A stretch of 64,000 nt of DNA from Hydractinia symbiolongicarpus. Taxonomy: Eukaryota; Cnidaria; Hydrozoa; Anthoathecata; Hydractiniidae. This document shows positions 36,801 to 48,350 of the stretch, piece by piece (position 1 is the stretch's first letter; each line of letters begins with the position of its first letter). Where the stretch lies: contig NC_079887.1 of the NCBI RefSeq assembly GCF_029227915.1, positions 868,001 to 932,000 on the forward strand, read 5' to 3'. The translations under genes and the position numbers were made by a program. Below the pieces are notes generated by a model that did no database searches, had not been told where the DNA came from, and worked only from the letters and a program-made list of their open reading frames with translations.

Positions 36801-38975
36801 GTATACAAAGAAAGTACCCAGGGAGTAAACTCATTTCCCGAACGATTTTTTGAATTATTTTTTCAACACTAAAACGCATGAGACTTGTAGTTTTCAAAAA
36901 TGTTTTCATTTTTGATGAGACGCTGAATAAAAGCAGTTTAATCGCCGGCAAACGAAAACCTGCAATTTCCCTAAATGCCGGACTCGGCCTGTATAGTCAA
37001 AGGTATACAAAGAAAGTACCCAGGGAGTAATCTCATTTCCCGAACGATTTTTTAAATTACTTTTTCACCAGTAAAACGCATGAGACTTGTAGTTTTCAAA
37101 ATTGTTTTCATTTTTGATGAGACGCTGAATAAAAGAAGTTTAATCGCCGGCAAACCAAAACCCGCGATTTCCCGTAAATCCCGGGCTTAGCAGGTATAGT
37201 CGAATGTATACAAAGAAAGTACCCTGTGAGTAAACTCATTTCCAGAACGATTTTTTAAATTATTTTTTCACCACTAAAACGCATAAGACTTGTAGTTTTT
37301 AAAAATGTTTTCATTTTTGATGAGACGCTGAATAAAAGAAGTTTAATCGCCGGCAAATGAAAACCCGCGATTTCCCGTAAATCCCGGGCTTGGCCCGTAT
37401 AGTCAAAAGTATACAAAGAAAGTACCCAGGGAGTAAACACATTTCCCGAACGATTTTTTATGTTATTTTTTTACCACTAAACGCATGAGACTTGTAGTTT
37501 TCAAAAATATTTTCATATTTGATGGGACGCTGAATAAAAGAAGTTTAATCGCCGGCAAACGAAAATCTGCGATTTCCCGTAAATCCCGGACTCGGCTCGT
37601 ATAGTCAAAAGTATGCAAAGAAAGTACCCAGGGAGTAAACTCATTTCCCGAACGGCAAACGAAAACCCGCGATTTCCAGTAAATCCCGGCTTGGCCCGTA
37701 TAGTCAAAAGTATACAAAGAAACGACCCAGGGAGTAAACACATTTCCCGAACGATTTTTTAAATTATTTTTTCACCACTAAAACGCATGAGACTTGTAGT
37801 TTTCAAAATTGTTTTCATTTTTGATGAGACGCTGAATAAAAGAAGTTTAATCGCCGGCAAACCAAAACCCGCGATTTCCCGTAAATCCCGGGCTTAGCAG
37901 GTATAGTCGAATGTATACAAAGAAAGTACCCTGTGAGTAAACTCATTTCCAGAACGATTTTTTAAATTATTTTTTCACCACTAAAGCCCATGAGACTTGT
38001 AGTTTTCAAAAATGTTTTCATTTTTGATGAGACGCTGAATAAAAGAATTTTAATCGCCGGCAAACGAAAACCCGCGATTTCCCGTAAATCCCGGGCTTGG
38101 CCCGTATAGTCAAAAGTATACAAAGAAAGTACCCAGGGAGTAAACACATTTCCCGAACGATTTTTTATATTGTTTTTTTACCACTAAACGCATGAGACTT
38201 GTAGTTTTCAAAAATATTATCATATTTGATGGGACGCTGAATAAAAGAAGTTTAATCGCCGGCAAACGAAAATCTGCGATTTCCCGTAAATCCCGGACTC
38301 GGCCCGTATAGTCAAAAGTATACAAAGAAAGTACCCAGGGAGTAAACTCATTTCCCGAACGGTAAACGAAAACCTGCGATTTCCCGTAAATCCCGGCTTG
38401 GCCCGTATAGTCAAAAGTATACAAAGAAACGACCCAGGGAGTAAACTCATTTCCCGAACGATTTTTTAAATTATTTTTTTACCACTAAAACGCATGAGAC
38501 TTGTAGTTTTCAAAATTGTTTTCATTTTTGATGAGACGCTGAATAAAAGAAGTTTAATCGCCGGCAAACCAAAACCCGCGATTTCCCGTAAATCCCGGGC
38601 TTAGCAGGTATAGTCGAATGTATACAAAGAAAGTACCCTGTGAGTAAACTCATTTCCAGAACGATTTTTTAAATTATTTTTTCACCACTAAAGCTCATGA
38701 GACTTGTAGCTTTTAAAAATGTTTTCATTTTTGATGAGACGCTGAGTAAAAGAAGTTTAATCGCCGGCAAACGAAAACCCGCGATTTCCCATAAATCCCG
38801 GCTTGGCCCGTATAGTCAAAAGTATACAAAGAAAGTACCCAGGGAGTAAACTCATTTCCCGAACGATTTTTTGAATTATTTTTTCAACACTAAAACGCAT
38901 GAGACTTGTAGTTTTCAAAAATGTTTTCATTTTTGATGAGACGCTGAATAAAAGCAGTTTAATCGCCGGCAAACG
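33830..38975 (-). repeat. Segmental duplication of about 5 kb, left copy
   Basis: This stretch recurs at about 40300-45640. The offset is 6467 bp up to about 36130 and 6667 bp after it, because the right copy has one extra monomer near 42590-42790. Shared private variants include ACTCAGTTCC (34101 and 40568), a CTCGGCTCG monomer with GTATGCAAAG, ATTTCCAGTAAATC, and AAACGGTAAACG. Inside the left copy about 0.9 kb at 35233 also recurs at 37255 (offset 2022). Confidence 0.82.
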
Positions 38976-40380
38976 AAAACCTGCAATTTCCCTAAATGCC
39001 GGACTCGGCCTGTATAGTCAAAGGTATACAAAGAAAGTACCCAGGGAGTAAACACATTTCCCGAACGATTTTTTATATTGTTTTTTTACCACTAAACGCA
39101 TGAGACTTGTAGTTTTCAAAAATATTATCATATTTGATGGGACGCTGAATAAAAGAAGTTTAATCGCCGGCAAACGAAAATCTGCGATTTCCCGTAAATC
39201 CCGGACTAGGCCCGTATAGTCAAAAGTATACAAAGAAACGACCCAGGGAGTAAACTCATTTCCCGAACGATTTTTTAAATTATTTTTTTACCACTAAAAC
39301 GCATGAGACTTGTAGTTTTCAAAATTGTTTTCATTTTTGATGAGACGCTGAATAAAAGAAGTTTAATCGCCGGCAAACCAAAACCCGCGATTTCCCGTAA
39401 ATCCCGGGCTTAGCAGGTATAGTCGAATGTATACAAAGAAAGTACCCTGTGAGTAAACTCAGTTCCAGAACGATTTTTTAAATTATTTTTTCACCACTAA
39501 AGCTCATGAGACTTGTAGTTTTTAAAAATGTTTTCATTTTTGATGAGACGCTGAGTAAAAGAAGTTTAATCGCCGGCAAACGAAAACCCGCGATTTCCCA
39601 TAAATCCCGGCTTGGCCCGTATAGTCAAAAGTATACAAAGAAAGTACCCAGCGAGTAAACTCATTTCCCGAACGATTTTTTGAATTATTTTTTCAACACT
39701 AAAACGCATGAGACTTGTAGTTTTCAAAAATGTTTTCATTTTTGATGAGACGCTGAATAAAAGCAGTTTAATCGCCGGCAAACGAAAACCTGCAATTTCC
39801 CTAAATGCCGGACTCGGCCTGTATAGTCAAAGGTATACAAAGAAAGTACCCAGGGAGTAAACTCATTTCCAGAACGATTTTTTAAATTATTTTTTCACCA
39901 CTGAAACGCATAAGACTTGTAGTTTTTAAAAATGTTTTCATTTTTGATGAGACGCTGAATAAAAGAAGTTTAATCGCCGGCAAACGAAAACCCGCGATTT
40001 CCCGTAAATCCCGGGCTTGGCCCGTATAGTCAAAAGTATACAAAGAAAGTACCCAGGGAGTAAACACATTTCCCGAACGATTTTTTATATTGTTTTTTTA
40101 CCACTAAACGCATGAGACTTGTAGTTTTCAAAAATATTATCATATTTGATGGGACGCTGAATAAAAGAAGTTTAATCGCCGGCAAACGAAAATCTGCGAT
40201 TTCCCGTAAATCCCGGACTAGGCCCGTATAGTCAAAAGTTTACAAAGAAAGTAGCCAGGGAGTAAACTCATTTCCCGAACGGCAAACGAAAACCCGCAAT
40301 TTCCCGTAAATCCCGGCTTGGCCCGTATAGTCAAAAGTATACAAAGAAACGACCCAGGGAGTAAACTCATTTCCCGAACG
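38976..40380 (-). repeat. Segment between the two large duplicates
   Basis: It is built from the same pieces. About 39420-40400 repeats at 40530-41510 (offset 1111, 5.5 monomers), and 34.1-34.9 kb also matches 39.4-40.3 kb at offset 5356. The diagnostic ACTAGGCCCG, GTTTACAAAG and GTAGCCAGG variants occur here and in both flanks, so one segment exists in three copies. Confidence 0.75.
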
Positions 40381-43300
40381 ATTTTTTAAATTATTTTTTT
40401 ACCACTAAAACGCATGAGACTTGTAGTTTTCAAAATTGTTTTCATTTTTGATGAGACGCTGAATAAAAGAAGTTTAATCGCCGGCAAACCAAAACCCGCG
40501 ATTTCCCGTAAATCCCGGGCTTAGCAGGTATAGTCGAATGTATACAAAGAAAGTACCCTGTGAGTAAACTCAGTTCCAGAACGATTTTTTAAATTATTTT
40601 TTCACCACTAAAGCTCATGAGACTTGTAGTTTTTAAAAATGTTTTCATTTTTGATGAGACGCTGAGTAAAAGAAGTTTAATCGCCGGCAAACGAAAACCC
40701 GCGATTTCCCATAAATCCCGGCTTGGCCCGTATAGTCAAAAGTATACAAAGAAAGTACCCAGCGAGTAAACTCATTTCCCGAACGATTTTTTGAATTATT
40801 TTTTCAACACTAAAACGCATGAGACTTGTAGTTTTCAAAAATGTTTTCATTTTTGATGAGACGCTGAATAAAAGCAGTTTAATCGCCGGCAAACGAAAAC
40901 CTGCAATTTCCCTAAATGCCGGACTCGGCCTGTATAGTCAAAGGTATACAAAGAAAGTACCCAGGGAGTAAACTCATTTCCAGAACGATTTTTTAAATTA
41001 TTTTTTCACCACTGAAACGCATAAGACTTGTAGTTTTTAAAAATGTTTTCATTTTTGATGAGACGCTGAATAAAAGAAGTTTAATCGCCGGCAAACGAAA
41101 ACCCGCGATTTCCCGTAAATCCCGGGCTTGGCCCGTATAGTCAAAAGTATACAAAGAAAGTACCCAGGGAGTAAACACATTTCCCGAACGATTTTTTATA
41201 TTGTTTTTTTACCACTAAACGCATGAGACTTGTAGTTTTCAAAAATATTATCATATTTGATGGGACGCTGAATAAAAGAAGTTTAATCGCCGGCAAACGA
41301 AAATCTGCGATTTCCCGTAAATCCCGGACTAGGCCCGTATAGTCAAAAGTTTACAAAGAAAGTAGCCAGGGAGTAAACTCATTTCCCGAACGGCAAACGA
41401 AAACCCGCGATTTCCCGTAAATCCCGGCTTGGCCCGTATAGTCAAAAGTATACAAAGAAACGACCCAGGGAGTAAACTCATTTCCCGAACGATTTTTTAA
41501 ATTATTTTTTTACCAGTAAAACGCATGAGACTTGTAGTTTTCAAAATTGTTTTCATTTTTGATGAGACGCTGAATAAAAGAAGTTTAATCGCCGGCAAAC
41601 CAAAACCCGCGATTTCCCGTAAATCCCGGGCTTGGCAGGTATAGTCGAATGTATACAAAGAAAGTACCCTGTGAGTAAACTCATTTCCAGAACGATTTTT
41701 TAAATTATTTTTTCACCACTAAAACGCATAAGACTTGTAGTTTTTAAAAATGTTTTCATTTTTGATGAGACGCTGAATAAAAGAAGTTTAATCGCCGGCA
41801 AATGAAAACCCGCGATTTCCCGTAAATCCCGGGCTTGGCCCGTATAGTCAAAAGTATACAAAGAAAGTACCCAGGGAGTAAACACATTTCCCGAACGATT
41901 TTTTATGTTATTTTTTTACCACTAAACGCATGAGACTTGTAGTTTTCAAAAATATTTTCATATTTGATGGGACGCTGAATAAAAGAAATTTAATCGCCGG
42001 CAAACGAAAATCTGCGATTTCCCGTAAATCCCGGACTCGGCTCGTATAGTCAAAAGTATGCAAAGAAAGTACCCAGGGAGTAAACTCATTTCCCGAACGG
42101 CAAACGAAAACCCGCGATTTCCAGTAAATCCCGGCTTGGCCCGTATAGTCAAAAGTATACAAAGAAACGACCCAGGGAGTAAACACATTTCCCGAACGAT
42201 TTTTTAAATTATTTTTTCACCACTAAAACGCATGAGACTTGTAGTTTTCAAAATTGTTTTCATTTTTGATGAGACGCTGAATAAAAGAAGTTTAATCGCC
42301 GGCAAACCAAAACCCGCGATTTCCCGTAAATCCCGGGCTTAGCAGGTATAGTCGAATGTATACAAAGAAAGTACCCTGTGAGTAAACTCATTTCCAGAAC
42401 GATTTTTTAAATTATTTTTTCACCACTAAAGCCCATGAGACTTGTAGTTTTCAAAAATGTTTTCATTTTTGATGAGACGCTGAATAAAAGAATTTTAATC
42501 GCCGGCAAACGAAAACCCGCGATTTCCCGTAAATCCCGGGCTTGGCCCGTATAGTCAAAAGTATACAAAGAAAGTACCCAGGGAGTAAACACATTTCCCG
42601 AACGATTTTTTATATTGTTTTTTTACCACTAAACGCATGAGACTTGTAGTTTTCAAAAATATTATCATATTTGATGGGACGCTGAATAAAAGAAGTTTAA
42701 TCGCCGGCAAACGAAAATCTGCGATTTCCCGTAAATCCCGGACTCGGCCCGTATAGTCAAAAGTATACAAAGAAAGTACCCAGGGAGTAAACACATTTCC
42801 CGAACGATTTTTTATATTGTTTTTTTACCACTAAACGCATGAGACTTGTAGTTTTCAAAAATATTATCATATTTGATGGGACGCTGAATAAAAGAAGTTT
42901 AATCGCCGGCAAACGAAAATCTGCGATTTCCCGTAAATCCCGGACTCGGCCCGTATAGTCAAAAGTATACAAAGAAAGTACCCAGGGAGTAAACTCATTT
43001 CCCAAACGGTAAACGAAAACCCGCGATTTCCCGTAAATCCCGGCTTGGCCCGTATAGTCAAAAGTATACAAAGAAACGACCCAGGGAGTAAACTCATTTC
43101 CCGAACGATTTTTTAAATTATTTTTTTACCACTAAAACGCATGAGACTTGTAGTTTTCAAAATTGTTTTCATTTTTGATGAGACGCTGAATAAAAGAAGT
43201 TTAATCGCCGGCAAACCAAAACCCGCGATTTCCCGTAAATCCCGGGCTTAGCAGGTATAGTCGAATGTATACAAAGAAAGTACCCTGTGAGTAAACTCAT

Positions 43301-45640
43301 TTCCAGAACGATTTTTTAAATTATTTTTTCACCACTAAAGCTCATGAGACTTGTAGTTTTTAAAAATGTTTTCATTTTTGATGAGACGCTGAGTAAAAGA
43401 AGTTTAATCGCCGGCAAACGAAAACCCGCGATTTCCCATAAATCCGGCTTGGCCCGTATAGTCAAAAGTATACAAAGAAAGTACCCAGGGAGTAAACTCA
43501 TTTCCCGAACGATTTTTTGAATTATTTTTTCAACACTAAAACGCATGAGACTTGTAGTTTTCAAAAATGTTTTCATTTTTGATGAGACGCTGAATAAAAG
43601 CAGTTTAATCGCCGGCAAACGAAAACCTGCAATTTCCCTAAATGCCGGACTCGGCCTGTATAGTCAAAGGTATACAAAGAAAGTACCCAGGGAGTAATCT
43701 CATTTCCCGAACGATTTTTTAAATTACTTTTTCACCAGTAAAACGCATGAGACTTGTAGGTTTCAAAATTGTTTTCATTTTTGATGAGACGCTGAATAAA
43801 AGAAGTTTAATCGCCGGCAAACCAAAACCCGCGATTTCCCGTAAATCCCGGGCTTAGCAGGTATAGTCGAATGTATACAAAGAAAGTACCCTGTGAGTAA
43901 ACTCATTTCCAGAACGATTTTTTAAATTATTTTTTCACCACAAAAACGCATAAGACTTGTAGTTTTTAAAAATGTTTTCATTTTTGATGAGACGCTGAAT
44001 AAAAGAAGTTTAATCGCCGGCAAATAAAAACCCGCGATTTCCCGTAAATCCCGGGCTTGGCCCGTATAGTCAAAAGTATACAAAGAAAGTACCCAGGGAG
44101 TAAACACATTTCCCGAACGATTTTTTATGTTATTTTTTTACCACTAAACGCATGAGACTTGTAGTTTTCAAAAATATTTTCATATTTGATGGGACGCTGA
44201 ATAAAAGAAGTTTAATCGCCGGCAAACGAAAATCTGCGATTTCCCGTAAATCCCGGACTCGGCTCGTATAGTCAAAAGTATGCAAAGAAAGTACCCAGGG
44301 AGTAAACTCATTTCCCGAAAGGCAAACGAAAACCCGCGATTTCCAGTAAATCCCGGCTTGGCCCGTATAGTCAAAAGTATACAAAGAAACGACCCAGGGA
44401 GTAAACACATTTCCCGAACGATTTTTTAAATTATTTTTTCACCACTAAAACGCATGAGACTTGTAGTTTTCAAAATTGTTTTCATTTTTGATGAGACGCT
44501 GAATAAAAGAAGTTTAATCGCCGGCAAACCAAAACCCGCGATTTCCCGTAAATCCCGGGCTTAGCAGGTATAGTCGAATGTATACAAAGAAAGTACCCTG
44601 TGAGTAAACTCATTTCCAGAACGATTTTTTAAATTATTTTTTCACCACTAAAGCCCATGAGACTTGTAGTTTTCAAAAATGTTTTCATTTTTGATGAGAC
44701 GCTGAATAAAAGAATTTTAATCGCCGGCAAACGAAAACCCGCGATTTCCCGTAAATCCCGGGCTTGGCCCGTATAGTCAAAAGTATACAAAGAAAGTACC
44801 CAGGGAGTAAACACATTTCCCGAACGATTTTTTATATTGTTTTTTTACCACTAAACGCATGAGACTTGTAGTTTTCAAAAATATTATCATATTTGATGGG
44901 ACGCTGAATAAAAGAAGTTTAATCGCCGGCAAACGAAAATCTGCGATTTCCCGTAAATCCCGGACTCGGCCCGTATAGTCAAAAGTATACAAAGAAAGTA
45001 CCCAGGAAGTAAACTCATTTCCCGAACGGTAAACGAAAACCTGCGATTTCCCGTAAATCCCGGCTTGGCCCGTATAGTCAAAAGTATACAAAGAAACGAC
45101 CCAGGGAGTAAACTCATTTCCCGAACGATTTTTTAAATTATTTTTTTACCACTAAAACGCATGAGACTTGTAGTTTTCAAAATTGTTTTCATTTTTGATG
45201 AGACGCTGAATAAAAGAAGTTTAATCGCCGGCAAACCAAAACCCGCGATTTCCCGTAAATCCCGGGCTTAGCAGGTATAGTCGAATGTATACAAAGAAAG
45301 TACCCTGTGAGTAAACTCATTTCCAGAACGATTTTTTAAATTATTTTTTCACCACTAAAGCTCATGAGACTTGTAGTTTTTAAAAATGTTTTCATTTTTG
45401 ATGAGACGCTGAGTAAAAGAAGTTTAATCGCCGGCAAACGAAAACCCGCGATTTCCCATAAATCCCGGCTTGGCCCGTATAGTCAAAAGTATACAAAGAA
45501 AGTACCCAGGGAGTAAACTCATTTCCCGAACGATTTTTTGAATTATTTTTTCAACACTAAAACGCATGAGACTTGTAGTTTTCAAAAATGTTTTCATTTT
45601 TGATGAGACGCTGAATAAAAGCAGTTTAATCGCCGGCAAA
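40381..45640 (-). repeat. Segmental duplication of about 5 kb, right copy
   Basis: This is the right-hand partner of 33830-38975. It differs by an extra monomer with TATATTG and ATTATCATATTTG near 42590-42790, and by a few single-base changes such as CATAAATCCGG near 43440 (one C missing). That 1-bp loss fuses two open frames into one of 100 codons on the minus strand, which illustrates that the frames are accidental. Confidence 0.82.
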
Positions 45641-47130
45641 CGAAAACCTGCAATTTCCCTAAATGCCGGACTCGGCCTGTATAGTCAAAGGTATACAAAG
45701 AAAGTACCCAGGGAGTAAACACATTTCCCGAACGATTTTTTATATTGTTTTTTTTACCACTAAACGCATGAGACTTGTAGTTTTCAAAAATATTATCATA
45801 TTTGATGGGACGCTGAATAAAAGAAGTTTAATCGCCGGCAAACGAAAATCTGCGATTTCCCGTAAATCCCAGACTAGGCCCGTATAGTCAAAAGTTTACA
45901 AAGAAAGTAGCCAGGGAGTAAACTCATTTCCCAAACGGCAAACGAAAACCCGCGATTTCCCGTAAATCCCGGCTTGGCCCGTATAGTCAAAAGTATACAA
46001 AGAAAGTACCCAGGGAGTAAACACATTTCCCGAACGATTTTTTATGTTATTTTTTTCCCACTAAACGCATGAGACTTGTAGTTTTCAAAAATATTTTCAT
46101 ATTTGATGGGACGCTGAATAAAAGAAGTTTAATCGCCGGCAAACGAAAATCTGCGATTTCCCGTAAATCCCGGACTCGGCTCGTATAGTCAAAAGTATGC
46201 AAAGAAAGTACCCAGGGAGTAAACTCATTTCCCGAACGGCAAACGAAAACCCGCGATTTCCAGTAAATCCCGGCTTGGCCCGTATAGTCAAAAGTATACA
46301 AAGAAACGACCCAGGGAGTAAACTCATTTCCCGAACGATTTTTTGAATTATTTTTTCAACACTAAAACGCATGAGACTTGTAGTTTTCAAAAATGTTTTC
46401 ATTTTTGATGAGACGCTGAATAAAAGCAGTTTAATCGCCGGCAAACGAAAACCTGCAATTTCCCTAAATGCCGGACTCGGCCTGTATAGTCAAAGGTATA
46501 CAAAGAAAGTACCCAGGGAGTAAACACATTTCCCGAACGATTTTTTATATTGTTTTTTTACCACTAAACGCATGAGACTTGTAGTTTTCAAAAATATTAT
46601 CATATTTGATGGGACGCTGAATAAAAGAAGTTTAATCGCCGGCAAACGAAAATCTGCGATTTCCCGTAAATCCCGGACTAGGCCCGTATAGTCAAAAGTT
46701 TACAAAGAAAGTAGCCAGGGAGTAAACTCATTTCCCGAACGGCAAATGAAAACCCGCGATTTCCCGTAAATCCCGGGCTTGGCCCGTATAGTCAAAAGTA
46801 TACAAAGAAAGTACCCAGGGAGTAAACACATTTCCCGAACGATTTTTTATGTTATTTTTTTACCACTAAACGCATGAGACTTGTAGTTTTCAAAAATATT
46901 TTCATATTTGATGGGACGCTGAATAAAAGAAGTTTAATCGCCGGCAAACGAAAATCTGCGATTTCCCGTAAATCCCGGACTCGGCTCGTATAGTCAAAAG
47001 TATGCAAAGAAAGTACCCAGGGAGTAAACTCATTTCCCGAACGGCAAACGAAAACCCGCGATTTCCAGTAAATCCCGGCTTGGCCCGTATAGTCAAAAGT
47101 ATACAAAGAAACGACCCAGGGAGTAAACAC
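45641..47130 (-). repeat. Rearranged half-monomer units
   Basis: Half-monomer joins lie close together at about 45938, 46239, 46741 and 47043. Spacings near 301 and 302 bp (1.5 monomers) and 502 bp (2.5 monomers) show local reshuffling. The segment at 46030-46330 recurs near 46840-47130. No unique sequence is present. Confidence 0.75.
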
Positions 47131-47135
47131 ATTTC

Positions 47136-48350
47136 CCGAACGATTTTTTAAATTATTTTTTCACCACTAAAACGCATGAGACTTGTAGTTTTCAAAATTG
47201 TTTTCATTTTTGATGAGACGCTGAATAAAAGAAGTTTAATCGCCGGCAAACCAAAACCCGCGATTTCCCGTAAATCCCGGGCTTAGCAGGTATAGTCGAA
47301 TGTATACAAAGAAAGTACCCTGTGAGTAAACTCATTTCCAGAACGATTTTTTAAACTATTTTTTCACCACTAAAACCCATGAGACTTGTAGTTTTTAAAA
47401 ATGTTTTCATTTTTGATGAGACGCTGAATAAAAGAAGTTTAATCGCCGGCAAACGAAAATCTGCAATTTCCCGTAAATCCCGGACTCGGCCCGTATAGTC
47501 AAAAGTATACAAAGAAAGTACCCAGGGAGTAAACTCATTTCCCGAACGGCAAACGAAAACCCGCAATTTCCCGTAAATCCCGGCTTGGCCCGTATAGTCA
47601 AAAGTATACAAAGAAACGACCCAGGGAGTAAACTCATTTCCCGAACGATTTTTTAAATTATTTTTTCACCACTAAAACGCATGAGACTTGTAGTTTTCAA
47701 AATTGTTTTCATTTTTGATGAGACGCTGAATAAAAGAAGTTTAATCGCCGGCAAACCAAAACCCGCGATTTCCCGTAAATCCCGGGCTTAGCAGGTATAG
47801 TCGAATGTATACAAAGAAAGTACCCTGTGAGTAAACTCATTTCCAGAACGATTTTTTAAACTATTTTTTCACCACTAAAACCCATGAGACTTGTAGTTTT
47901 TAAAAATGTTTTCATTTTTGATGAGACGCTGAATAAAAGAAGTTTAATCGCCGGCAAACGAAAATCTGCAATTTCCCGTAAATCCCGGACTCGGCCCGTA
48001 TAGTCAAAAGTATACAAAGAAAGTACCCAGGGAGTAAACTCATTTCCCGAACGGCAAACGAAAACCCGCAATTTCCCGTAAATCCCGGCTTGGCCCGTAT
48101 AGTCAAAAGTATACAAAGAAACGACCCAGGGAGTAAACTCATTTCCCGAACGATTTTTTAAATTATTTTTTCACCACTAAAACGCATGAGACTTGTAGTT
48201 TTCAAAATTGTTTTCATTTTTGATGAGACGCTGAATAAAAGAAGTTTAATCGCCGGCAAACCAAAACCCGCGATTTCCCGTAAATCCCGGGCTTAGCAGG
48301 TATAGTCGAATGTATACAAACAAAGTACCCTGTGAGTAAACTCATTTCCA
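47136..48350 (-). repeat. 2.5-monomer unit in tandem, 505-bp period
   Basis: Two near-identical units are offset by 505 bp. They share the private AAACTATTTTTTCACC with AAACCCATGAG and the ATCTGCAATTTCCC and ACCCGCAATTTCCC variants. The second ends with a CAAACAAAGTACCC change. They contain the last two half monomers of the window, near 47549 and 48053. Confidence 0.85.

Larger units (their letters stand above)
18047..48150 (-). repeat. Domain carrying about 30 half monomers
   Basis: Within this stretch the plus strand repeatedly reads CCCGAACGGCAAACG, where the first half of one monomer is joined directly to the middle of another. About 103 bp, including the A/T linker and the dyad, are missing. 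Joins lie near 18050, 18352, 19463, 24220, 26140, 27249, 28360, 29673, 30583, 31289, 32193, 33103, 33815, 34924, 35632, 36340, 37655, 38361, 40281, 41392, 42100, 43010, 44321, 45030, 45938, 46239, 46741, 47043, 47549 and 48053. Variants of the join (AACAGCAAACG, AACGGTAAACG, AAACGGTAAACG) recur at matching positions of duplicated segments, so they track descent from one founding deletion. Confidence 0.88.

Noticed and set aside
46097-46444. Open frame of 115 codons on the minus strand, the longest in the window
   Set aside because: It is two satellite monomers and a half monomer fused in frame by chance, and sister copies carry stops or frameshifts. There is no start context, codon bias or conserved boundary.
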